DNA from: Saccharina japonica
Taxonomy: Eukaryota > Sar > Phaeophyceae > Laminariales > Laminariaceae
Length of the DNA stretch: 64,000 bases
Direction: 5' to 3'
Assembly (NCBI GenBank): GCA_008828725.1
Contig: MEHQ01001215.1
Location: 124,001 to 188,000, forward strand
A model generated the notes under the pieces. That model was not told the DNA's origin, searched no databases, and worked only from the letters and a program-made list of their open reading frames with translations. Position numbers and translations under genes: made by a program. Of this stretch, positions 20,998-31,296 are shown piece by piece (the first letter of the stretch is position 1; every line of letters begins with the position of its first letter).

Positions 20998-22591
20998 CAG
21001 GGGTCCGCATCTGATATAGAGGATAGGTTTGTTCGTACACGCAGTATCGGCCTCCGCTACCGGAGTGTCAAACAACCAACCGTTGTTTATTGTACCTAAG
21101 AGAATTTGGCATGTCAGCATCGGGGATCGGGGATCATAGAATAGTAAATATATTTGGGACACTGGACCCTAAATAGCCAGTACAGTAGTAGTAATTACGA
21201 GCGAACGCGTTGGCACACCGACGCCGGCCACCAGCGAGTCAGAGGGATGTTTGCGGAAAAGCAGGAAGACATCCGGAAGTCGGTTGGCTAGCCAACGAAG
21301 ACTGACGCTTGAGCCTTTATTTCCCACCCGCCCGCCCCGCTTTTTCTTTCGAAGGGGGAGGGGGGGGGGATGGAGAGAGGTAGAAGTAGCCGGGTTCCGT
21401 ATTTGTTTTTTATTATTGTTTTTGTTGAATGCTTGAGTTAAGTCGGAGGAGTCGAATGGTACGGTACCATTCGGAGGCTTTGTCATCCGAGACGACTGTA
21501 GGCGGTAATAGTTAGGAACCCGGCTGGTATCGTATTAGGGAGAGAGAGACGGTAGATGTATGGGCGAGATGCATAGGAGATTGCAGGAGGCTGCGATAGG
21601 TGTGTCTGGCCGAGATGAGAACCCTCTCTCTCCCACAACCCAGAAAAACGATAATGACAATGCAATTCGAAAGATAATCAATAAACCTGTGTTTTTTTAT
21701 TCTGCCGATAGTTATACTGAAATAACGAAGGCAACAAATCACACGCCGTTTGTGTTCAACGGTGCTGAGTAAAAATGAAAATTCGCGTGTGCGTTTTTTT
21801 GTTTTTCGTGTCTTTTTTGTTTAGTATTCACCTTCGAAGGCAGATTTCGTATGATATTCCAAATGGCCAATTTTCAATTCACTCATTTTCCGAAGGCTAT
21901 GAAAATCACATTCTGGACAAAATATTTTCAAAATGTGAGGAAAAAAAACAGAAACGGAAAATGTTTCAGCGTCATCAAAAATGAATATTTTTTACTGGTG
22001 CTACGGTAGGGGGGTCATATACAGGTGCTTGTTTTTCACCTGCTCAGAGCCACTCGGCCGAGTGACAGCTTAACTGGGTTGGACTCATTACCTTGTTTGT
22101 TTTTTTGTTGTTCTATATGCACCGCCATTGGAGGTTTTGTTACGCAACGCCAACAAACCATGTGTAGGTCTAATTTTTCAGTTTGATTCGGAGCCACTCG
22201 TCCGAGTGGCCAACACCCGATAATGAAAATGTGGATACCCCTCAATCGTAGCACCAGTCTTTTCACCAAAACAAATTGCATGATGAGCGTATAGCTTATC
22301 AGCACACTTCTCCGTGATCACATTTTAAATATCTTGTCTAGAATGGGATTTTCATAGCCTTCGGAAAATAAGTGTATTGAAAATTGGCCATTTGGAATAT
22401 CATACGAAATCTGCCTTCGAAGGTGAATACTAAACAAAAAAGACGCGACAAACAGAAAGACGCACACGCGAATTTTCATTTTTACTCAGCACCGTTGGAC
22501 ACAAACGGCGTCTGATTTGTTGCCTTCGTTATTTCAGTATAACTATCGGCAGAATAAAAAAAAACAGGTCTATCTCAGATGCGGGCCCCTG
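20998..22591. mobile_element. Non-autonomous Tc1/mariner-type element, copy 2
   Basis: This is the inverted copy of 9,458-11,048 with both CAGGGG termini and the flanking TA. The nested foldback is at 21,686-22,568. One terminus has GCGGGCCCCTG where the other copies have GCGGACCCCTG. Confidence 0.65.
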
Positions 22592-22593
22592 TA

Positions 22594-24383
22594 GCTCTCG
22601 ATATAGAAAGCGTGGAGGGGGGGGCGTACTCATTTGCTGCCTGCCTTAGTCATTTGGCCATTGACCACGCTTCCCTTTCGAGACGGAGCACCGTTCCTAC
22701 TATTAATATAGACACCTCCAACACTTGGGCGCTCATTACGTTGTTTCCATATATTACAAAGACACTTGTTGCTAATATTATCCCTTTCCTGTTTCGCCGC
22801 CTGTGGCCACCAGCTATCTCCTAAGATATCGATCGTTTTATCGCTACTATTTAGTGTACCAAACTTCTCCATGTCACATTCGTCTATTTTTATCATTTCC
22901 TCCTCTAACCCATCCCTTTTCTCCTTGTAGCTTTCACATTCTCCCACTATGTGAATTCTACTCTCTATGGCCTTGCCACATGGGCACATCTGTGCATCTA
23001 CTTCCTCCTCCTCCCGGCTACTGGTATACCTCCTTCTTCTTTCTGGCAGGTCCAAGTCCCCTACACGAAATCGCAATTTCAGCTTTTTCGCGAAGTCCAT
23101 TGGGCCGTGCAGATACCTTTTCATTCCTATTCCTTCTCTCAACCCCCCGTATAGCTCTAATTGTTCTTCCCCTTCCACCTTCTTTCTTAGCGCTAGCCTT
23201 TCCCTTATTTCTATCTTTTCGTTTACTTCTGTCTTGTACACCTTAAATGTCTCTCTATGGCCAGCATCTCTTTTTGGTTTCCTATATCCTTCCATACATT
23301 CTCCACTACGCTATCTCACCTTATTCCAGCTCGCCCTTTGGTTACTTTCTCCCATACAGCTTTATCAGCTATGGCTGGCAACTTCTTGTTTGGCATGTTC
23401 TTTACTTTATATTGCCATTTCAACTTACGCACGTCTCTTTTTGTCTTAAGTGGGTACATTCCCAGTTCTGCTCTCAATACAGTATCACTCGTCGTACTTG
23501 AGCATCCTAGTACTTTTTCAGCTGCTGTCATCTGTACTGTTTCCAGCTGTGTTACGAGCTTCGCGTCCCCTTCCCATACGTCTCCTGCATACTCTAGCTT
23601 TGGTACAATCACATTCATCAGTATACATCTCTTAATTCTAGTGTCAAGGTGCGAGTATGTTAGGCCTGCTTCCATCTTGCCTACATGTGCCTTACCCTTG
23701 CCTATTATAGTACTAACATTAATAGTTATGTGTGCATCCCAAGAGCAATATTTTGAGATCTCTACGCCAAGGTACGTATACTGGTCTACGATCGGTAATT
23801 CATCTTCTCCCCACTTACACTTACAAGTTACCGGACTCTCTGTATCTTCGTCACATACCACTACTGCGCACGTGTATACGCTCGCCGTCACTCTCCACTT
23901 CCTGGTGTACTCTAGTGCCTTCTCTATTTGTTTCTGCAGTCCTTCGGGTGTTTCTGATATGCTGACGAAATCATCCGCAAACATCAATCCCGACACCGTA
24001 TCTTCCCCCACCGTGACCCCCTGTGATGCTGCTTCTACTGCTACTATCATGTCATTAATATATACCTTGAATAGGTTAGGTGATAGCATACATCCCTGTG
24101 CACTTCCTTGTAGGATATCAACGTACTCCGACATTTCCTCGTCCACCATCACAGCACTTCTCGCACATTCCGTCATGTTCTTCATCATTCTCCACATCTT
24201 TCCTCTGATCCCTATTTCCCACAACTTTTTCCACAGCCCATTTCTCCATACTGTGTCGCAGGTCTTCTGTACGTCTAAAAAGAAACAGTACGTTGTTAGC
24301 CCCGCGTCTTTCCTACCTCGGATTATCTTACCTAGTGTGTACACATGGTCGACGCAGCTACCGTTTGGCCTAAATCCTACATG
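22594..24383 (-). mobile_element. LINE reverse transcriptase fragment, copy 2 (best preserved)
   Basis: Reading leftwards from the telomere-type tract, the frame starts with VGFRPNGSCVDHVYTLGKII. An open frame of 342 codons (24,344-23,316) then covers motif A (LDVQKTCDTVW, where AYD is usual), motif B (QGSAQGCMLSP), an intact FADD motif C, the motif E region YLGVEISKYCSWDAHI and the thumb-like region. It ends at a stop just after KGRAGIR. A second frame (23,295-22,630, 221 codons) carries the C-terminal C-x-C-x8-H-x4-C knuckle. The endonuclease and N-terminal RT are missing, so the copy cannot be autonomous. Confidence 0.85.
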
Positions 24384-24416
24384 CCCTAACCCTAACCCTA
24401 ACCCTAACCCTAACCC
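24384..24416 (-). repeat. Interstitial telomere-type tract (CCCTAA)5
   Basis: CCC plus five perfect TAACCC units sit between the LINE and the satellite, the mirror image of 7,636-7,662 with one more unit. Confidence 0.9.
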
Positions 24417-25655
24417 TTCCGATCTGGGGATAGGACTCTATCGTCCCCGGGTGGCGCTGGCTCTAATTTTGCGCACAGTCAATCAGTGATAGCGCCAGTG
24501 GAACTGGGGTTTCCACACCGTGAGCGGCGTTATTGACCTGGGAGGTCTCGGTTTTGGCCCCCGAGCTGTTGGAAGTTGGGCTCGTTTTATTTTCGAGCCC
24601 CAGCCAATCAGAGGTCGACCGGTGGGGTTGGGGTTTCCACACTGTGCGGGACGGTGTCGACCGGGGGGAACTCGATTTTGTCCCCGGGTTGCTGGAGTTG
24701 TAGATGTATGGACGGATTTCCGATCTGGGGATGAGACCCTATCGTCCCCGCGTGGCGCTGGCTTCATTTTCGAGCCCCGGCCAATCAGAGGTCGACCGGT
24801 GGGGTTGGAGTTTCCACACCGTGCGGGACGGTGTCGACCCGGGGGAACTCGATTTTCGTCCCCGGGTTGCTGGAGTTGTAGATGTATGGAGGTATTTTGG
24901 ATCCGGGGATGAGCACCTATCGTCCCCGGGTGGCGCTGGCTTTATTTTCGGGCCCCGGCCAATCAGAGATCGGCCGGTGGGGCTGGGTTATCCACACCGT
25001 GCGGGGCAGTTTTGATCTGGGGGACCATTGTTTTCGTCCCCTGGGGGTCGGAGTTGTAGAGATACGGAATCATTTCCGAACCAGAGATAGGGTTCTATCG
25101 TCCCCGGGTTGTGGGATCCGTGGATGCATGGCGGAAATTCTGATCCGGGGATGAGATTATGTCGTCCCCGGGCGGCGCTGGCTTTATTTTCGAGCTCCAG
25201 CCAGTCCGTGATCGGCGGCTGTGGCTGGAGTTTCCACACCGTGCCCGGCGGTGTCGACCCGGGAGGCCTCATTTTGCGTCCCCGTGCTGTTGAATTTGTG
25301 GATGTATGGAGGCATTTCCGAAACGGGGATAGGGCCGGGTGGCGCTGACTTTTTATTCCGAGCCCCAGAAAATCAGCGATCGGCCGGTGGGGTTGAGGTT
25401 TCCACACCGTGGGCGGCGGTGTCGACCCGGGAGATCTCGGTTTTCGTCCCCGCATTGTTGGAGTTATAGATGTATAAAGGGATTTCCAGATCGGGGACGG
25501 AGCCCTATCGTCTCCGGGTGGCGCTGGCTCTTTTTTCGAACCCCAGCCAATCAGCGATCGACCGGTGGGGATGGGGTTTCCACACCGTGCGGGGCGGTTT
25601 CGAGCCGGGAGATTACTATTTTCGTCCCCGGGTGGTCAGAGTTGTAGAGATATTT
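24417..25655. repeat. 178-bp satellite array (arm 2)
   Basis: About seven units reverse-complementary to those of arm 1 are present, without the hAT-like insertion. The array ends near 25,655 at TAGAGATATTTATTG. Compared with arm 1 (4,307-4,492), about one degenerate unit is missing at that edge. Confidence 0.85.
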
Positions 25656-26412
25656 ATTGTATTATTATACACCCCTGGTATATATGTTTCAGCGCGAATT
25701 CGAATCAATCCAATCCAGGTCGCCAACAATATGGAGCCCTACTTTCGTAGAGTCACAAAGGTCCCAAGTGGCGTGGTAGCTTTGACCCGCTACCGAGGGC
25801 TGCACTTTTCCTTTATTGTGTTCAGGCAAGGAGAGAGCCCTCCACGTTTTGGGCTAGCAGCGTTGAGAAACGATATATCGGGTGAGGTCCGGGCGGGCAA
25901 ACTCTATATAGGCCCGTCTCGACTTCAAGGAGGCTCGGGTTATTAAGCCGAGCTCTCCCGGTTCTCGGAAATATTCTCAGATGTGATAACACTTCTGGTG
26001 TACGAGTACCTTCCATGGGTACATGTGCAACGACCATTCTACGAACCTTCCCCAAAACCTATCCTTCACAGCAGTACCATCATCACGTGAATGTTACTCT
26101 CCACGGATGTAGGTTTTCAAACGATGGTTCTGTATTAAGGATTGCCCTGGGCTGGGTAATATATCGATATTTTACCCCCCCTTTAGCTCATCAGGTAATG
26201 CCCTCACAGCTCCAATCTTGTTTTTGAGAATTCTCGGAATATTCCACGATTTCATTACTTCTTCCATGATTTATCATAGATTTCTTGTGTGACACCACCC
26301 CCCCACACGTTCACAAAACAAAACGCAACCAAAACACATCATACCAACAAATCAACCAGCACACACCAACACCAAGAAGAAATATTATCCCATACTAGTA
26401 CTACCAGTCCGT
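25656..26412. other. Upstream block of EsV-1-7 copy 2
   Basis: This is the reverse-oriented counterpart of 3,540-4,310. It has the same TATA-like, AATAAA-like and GGTCGCCAACA words seen in the other arm. No gene is present. See the entry at 3,540 for the LTR-like interpretation, which stays weak. Confidence 0.5.
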
Positions 26413-27018
26413 ATGATATGTTCGGGACAGACTGCTGCTGTCGAGTTCCACGAGGGGAACCTCAAGAGGAAGAGCGAGGGGCGGGATTCTGGGTGCGTAG
26501 AAGATGTATACAGCAAGCCTGCTGAGAAGCGTGACCGAGCCCGTGGCGGGAGCGCCAAGTGTACACGCCCTGGCTGCAAAACTTCGAGGTCTTACGGGTT
26601 TTTCGGGGGGGGCGTCCAGTACTGCAGGCTGCACAGGGAAGTCGGCATGATGAACGTGCGAAAGGATGGTGTGTGCAAGAGGCAGCAGTGCAATGCACCT
26701 CGTGACCTCGGGGCACGCGGTGACGACAAGCTTTACTGCAAGCTCCATTCCGGCTGCCTTGGGCAAACTATCTGCGCGATCGAGGGGTGCGTCACGACGT
26801 ATTCCTTTGGATTCATGGCAGGGGGTGGTAAGAGTAAGAAGTACTGCGATTCTCAAAAGAAGTACTGTGTTTCTCACAGGAGAGAGGGCATGGTCAACAT
26901 CAGGATGATGAAGTGCAAATCTGATAAATGCGCCCAGGAGTCTGAATATGGCTTCGAAGGGTCCACCGTAGACTTTTGTGAATTTCACAAAGAGGAGGGC
27001 ATGGTGGTGATTTGGTAA
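26413..27018 (+). CDS. EsV-1-7 repeat cysteine-rich protein, copy 2
   Basis: The 201-residue protein is almost identical to the product of 2,934-3,539. All four modules keep their ligands: modules 1 and 2 are C-x4-C-x15-C-x2-H, module 3 has a C-x4-C-x24-C-x2-H spacing, and module 4 is C-KSDK-C-x15-C-x2-H. This copy is therefore the more credible functional one. Differences from copy 1 include Ile for Thr at residue 2, Arg for Ser after the linker PAEK, Gly for Glu in SGCL(G/E)Q and Arg for Ser in MVNI(R/S)MM. The start Met is fixed by the stop-rich sequence upstream. The family is brown-algal; zinc binding and a regulatory role are inferences. The stop is followed by AT-rich sequence with repeated TTATTGAATT. 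Confidence 0.85.
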   Translation: MICSGQTAAVEFHEGNLKRKSEGRDSGCVEDVYSKPAEKRDRARGGSAKCTRPGCKTSRSYGFFGGGVQYCRLHREVGMMNVRKDGVCKRQQCNAPRDLGARGDDKLYCKLHSGCLGQTICAIEGCVTTYSFGFMAGGGKSKKYCDSQKKYCVSHRREGMVNIRMMKCKSDKCAQESEYGFEGSTVDFCEFHKEEGMVVIW

Positions 27019-27434
27019 AAAATCGATATTGTTTTTGAACTTATTGAATTTATTGAATTTATTGAACGTTTTGCCTTGTTTCTCCCGTTGTTTTCTTCCC
27101 CCCCCGCCGTCGTATGCTGGTGTCTTCCTCTTCTTCGTGTTGCTTCGCCCGTGCGACAGTTATCTGTTACTGTTGTGGGCACGTATGGTTTTCTTCTAGG
27201 GGCGCTTCTGTCTCCTTGCGTCATTTGTAATATGTTTCATTTCGGAATTCGTTTCGTTTCATTTTCTGTTTGTTCTCATTGTTTTGTTTGGCTCGTGTCG
27301 TTGTGTTCTCGTGCCCGGTACGCTGGCATTTCACTTGCTTTACCCATTCATTTGCGTTCATTTGGCCTCGCGTGAGCGCCGGTGAAGAGCAGAGGACTAG
27401 GAGGGGAGCGGCGGGATTGTTGTGCATCGCTCTA

Positions 27435-29028
27435 CAGGGGTCCGCATCTGATATAGAGGATAGGTTTGTTCGTACACGCAGTATCGGCCTCCGCTACCGG
27501 AGTGTCAAATAACCAACCGTTGTTTATTGTACCTAAAGAGAATTTGGCATGTCAGCATCGGGGATCGGGGATCATAGAATAGTAAATATATTTGGGACAC
27601 TGGTACCCTAAATAGCCAGTACAGTAGTAGTACATTACGAGCGAACGCGTTGGCACACCGACGCCGGCCACCAGCGAGTCAGAGGGATGTATTGCGGAAA
27701 AGCAGGAAGACATCCGGAAGTCGGTTGGCTAGCCAACGAAGACTGACGCTTGAGCCTTTATTTCCCCCGCCCGCCCCCGTTTTTCTTTCGAAGGGGGGGG
27801 GGGGGGGGGTGGAGAGAGGTAGAAGTAGCCGGGTTCCGTATTTGTTTTTTATATTTGTTTTTGTTGAATGCTTGGTTAAATCGGAGGAGCGAATGGCAGG
27901 TACCATTCGGAGGCTTGGTCATCCGAGACGACTGTAGGCGGTAAAGTTAGGAACCCGGCTGGTGTCGTATTTAGGGAGAGAGAGCGGTAGATGATGGGCG
28001 AGATGCATAGGGGATTGCAGGAGGCTGCGATAGGTGTGTCTGGCCGAGAAGAGAACTCTCTCTCTCCCACAACCCAGAAAAACGATAATGACAATGCAAT
28101 TCGAAAGATAATCAATAAACCTGTTTTGTTTTGAATTCTGCCGATAGTTTACTGAAATAACGAAGGCAACAAATCACACGCCGTTTGTGTCCTACGGTGC
28201 TGAGTAAAAATGAAAATTCGCGTGTGCGTCTTTTTGTTTTTCGTGTCTTTTTTGTTTAGTAGTCACCTTCGAAGGCAGATTTCGTATGATATTCCAAATG
28301 GCCAATTTTCAATTCACTCATTTTCCGAAGGCTATGAAAATCACATTCTGGACAAAATATTTTCAAAATGTGAGGAAAAAAAATAGAAACGGAAAATGTT
28401 TCAGCGCCATCAAAAATGAGTATTTTTTACTGGTGCTACGGTAGGGGGGTCATATATAGGTGCTTGTTTTTCACCTGCTCAGAGCCACTCGGCCGAGTGA
28501 CTGCTTAACTGCGTTGGACTCATAACCTTTTTTTGTTTTTTTGTCGTTCTATATGCACCCGCCATTGGAGGCTTTGTTACGCAACGCCAACAAACCATGT
28601 GTAGGTCTAATTTTTCAGTTAGATTCGAAGCCACTCGTCCGAGTGGCCAACACCCGATAGTGAAAATGTGGATACCCCTCAATCGTAGCACCAGTCTTTT
28701 CACCAAAACAAACTGTATGATGAGCGTATAGCCTATCAGCACACTTTTCCGTGATCACATTATAAATATCTTGTCTAGAATGGGATGTTCATAGCCTTCG
28801 GAAAATGAGTGTATTGAAAATTGGCCATTTGGAATATCATACGAATTCTGCCTTCGAAGGTGAATACTAAACAAAAAGACACGACAAACAAAAAGACGCA
28901 CACGCGAATTTTCATTTTTACTCAGCACCGTAGGACACAAACGGCGTGTGATTTGTTGCCTTCGTTATTTCAGTATAACTATCGGCAGAATTAAAACAAA
29001 ACAGGTCTATCTCAGATGCGGACCCCTG
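27435..29028. mobile_element. Non-autonomous Tc1/mariner-type element, copy 3
   Basis: Both CAGGGGTCCGCATCTGA-type ends and the flanking TA are present. The nested foldback is at 28,120-29,005. No coding sequence. Confidence 0.65.
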
Positions 29029-29030
29029 TA

Positions 29031-30816
29031 GCTCTCGTTCGATATAGAGAGCGTGGAGGGGGNGGCGTACTCATTTGTTGCCTGCCTTAGTCATTTGGCC
29101 ATTGACCACGCATCCCTTTCGAGACGGGGCACCGTTCCTACTATTAATATAGACATCTCCAACACTTGGGCGCTCATTACGTTGTTTCCATATATTACAA
29201 AGACACTTGTTGCTAATATTATCCCTTTCCTGTTTCGCCGCCTGTGGCCACCATCTTTTATCTCCTAAGATATCGATCGTTTCATCGCTACTATTTAGTG
29301 CACCAAACTTCTCCATGTCACATTCGTCTATTTTTCTCATTTCCTCCCCTAACACATCCCTTTCCTCCTTGTAGCTTTCACATTCTCCCACTCTGTGAAT
29401 TCTACTCTTTATGGCTTTGCCACATGGGCACATCTGTGCATCTACTTCCTCCTCCTCCCGGCTAATGGTATACCTCCTTTTTCTCTCTGGCAGGTCCAGG
29501 TCCCCTACACGAAATCACAATTTCAGCTGTTTCGCGAAGTCCATTGAGCCGTGCAGATACCTTTTCATTCCTGTTCCTTCTCTCAACCCCCCGTATAGCT
29601 CTAAGTGTTCTTCCCCTTCCACCTTCTTTCTTAGCGCCAGCCTTTCCCTTATTTGTATCCTTTCTTTTACTTCTGTCTTGTATCCGCTCAATTTCTCTAT
29701 GGCCAGCGTCTCTTTTTGGTTTCCTATATCCTTCCATACTTTCTCGACTACGCTATCCCACCTTATTCCGGCTCGCCCTTTGGTTACTTTCTCCCATACA
29801 GCTTTTATCAGTTATGGCTGGCAACCTCTTATTTGGCATGTTCTTTACTTTATATTGCCATTTCAACTTACGCACATCTCTTTGTCTTAAGTGGGCACAT
29901 TCCCAGTTCTGCTCTCAATACTGTATCACTCGTCGTACTTGAGCATCCTAGTACTTTTTTAGCTGCTGTCATCTCTACTGTTTCCAGCTGTGTCACGAGC
30001 TTCACGTTCCCTTCCCATACGTCTCCTGCATACTCTAGCTTTGGTACAATCACATTCATCAGTATACATATCTTAATTATAGTGTCAAGGTGCGAGTATG
30101 TTAGGACTGCTTCCATCTTGCCTACGTGTGCCTTACCCTTGCCTATTATATTACTAATAGTTATGTGTGCATCCCAAGAGCAGTATTTTGAGATATCTAC
30201 GCCAAGGTACGTATACTGGTCTACGATCGGTAATTCATCTTCTCCCCACTTCCACTTACAAGTTACCGGACTCTCCTTATCTTCGTTACATACACTACTG
30301 CGCACGTTTCTACGTTCGCCGTCAGTCTCCACTTCCTGGTGTATTCTAGAGCCTTCTCTATTGTTTCTGCAGCCCTTCGGGTGTTTCTGATATGCAGACG
30401 AAATCATCCGCACACATCCATCCCGACACCGCATCTTCCCCCACCGTGACTCCCTGCGATGCTGCTTCTACTGCTACTATCATGTCATTAGTATATACCT
30501 TGAATAGGTTAGGTGATAGCGCACATCCCTGTGCACTTCCTTGTAGGATATCGACGTACTCCGACATTTCCTCGTCCATCATCACAGCACTTCTCGCACA
30601 TTCCTTCATCTTCTTCATCATTCTCCACATCTTTCCTCTGATCCCTATTTCCCACAACTTTTTCCACAGCCCATTTCTCCATACTGTGCCGTAGACCTTC
30701 TGTACATCTAAAAAGAAACAGTGCGTTGTTAGCCCCGCGTCTTTCCTACCTTGGATTATCTTACCTAGTGTGTACACATGGTCGACGCCGCTACGGTTTG
30801 GCCTAAATCCTACTTG
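29031..30816 (-). mobile_element. LINE reverse transcriptase fragment, copy 3
   Basis: This copy has the same start (QVGFRPNRSGVDHVYTLGKII) next to the telomere-type tract. Motif A reads LDVQKVYGTVW, losing the second Asp. Motif C keeps ADD but reads CADD. The frame is split at about 30,358-30,434 and again further on. The zinc-knuckle frame is at 29,071-29,433. An ambiguous base (N) is at about 29,063; the otherwise identical sequence near 34,683 has C there. Confidence 0.8.
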
Positions 30817-30849
30817 CCCTAACCCTAACCCTAACCCTATCCCTAACCC
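30817..30849 (-). repeat. Interstitial telomere-type tract, one variant unit
   Basis: CCCTAA repeats with one CCCTAT unit lie between the LINE and the satellite. Length equals that of 24,384-24,416. Confidence 0.9.
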
Positions 30850-31296
30850 TTCCGATCTGGGGATAGGACTCTATCGTCCCCGGGTGGCGCTGGCTCTAAT
30901 TTTGCGCACAGCCAATCAGTGATAGCGCCAGTGGAACTGGGGTTTCCACACCGTGAGCGGCGGTATTGACCCGGGGGGTCTCGGTTTTGGCCCCCGAGCT
31001 GTTGGAAGTTGGGCTTGCTTTATTTTCGAGCCCCAGCCAATCAGAGGTCGACCGGTGGGGTTGGGGTTTCCACACTGTGCGGGACGGTGTCGACCCGGGG
31101 GAGCTCGATTTTCGTCCCCGGATTGCTGGAGTTATAGATGTATGGAAGGATTTCCGATCCGGGGATGATATCTTATCGTCCCCGCGTGGCGCTGGCTTTA
31201 TTTTCGAGTCCCGGCCAATCAGTGATCGACCAGTGGGGTTGGGGTTTCCACACCGTGCGGGACGGTGTCAACCCGGGGGAAATCGATTTTCGTCCC
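30850..31296. repeat. 178-bp satellite array (truncated)
   Basis: About two and a half units are present in the same orientation as 24,417 onwards. The array is cut within a unit at TTTTCGTCCCC, directly joined to block F. Confidence 0.85.

Larger units (their letters stand above)
18092..27363 (-). repeat. Right arm of large inverted repeat (blocks F-A reversed)
   Basis: This is the reverse-oriented match of 2,588-14,093. It lacks the 1.9-kb hAT-like insertion, the 116-bp tandem duplication and about one satellite unit. It carries the intact 201-residue EsV-1-7 frame and the longest LINE frame of the window. At its inner end, 18,092, homology switches from block G (shared directly with 43,003) to block F reversed. 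At its outer end, 27,363, homology to the left arm stops and a new piece of block E/D begins. Confidence 0.9.
27364..31296 (-). repeat. Third partial copy: E edge, D, LINE, satellite
   Basis: The copy has the same orientation as 20,930 to about 24,860. It starts abruptly at CTCGCGTGAGCGCC and ends abruptly within a satellite unit. It contains a Tc1/mariner-type element (27,435-29,028), a LINE copy (29,031-30,816), a telomere-type tract and about 2.5 satellite units. A run of 19 or more G residues near 27,788 and the word ACAAATATAAAAAAC (read on the minus strand) distinguish it from the first two copies. Confidence 0.85.

Noticed and set aside
23257-24489. 410-codon plus-strand frame
   Set aside because: It is antisense to the LINE reverse transcriptase frame, which has recognisable motifs A-E; the plus frame is a Ser/Leu/Thr-rich shadow.
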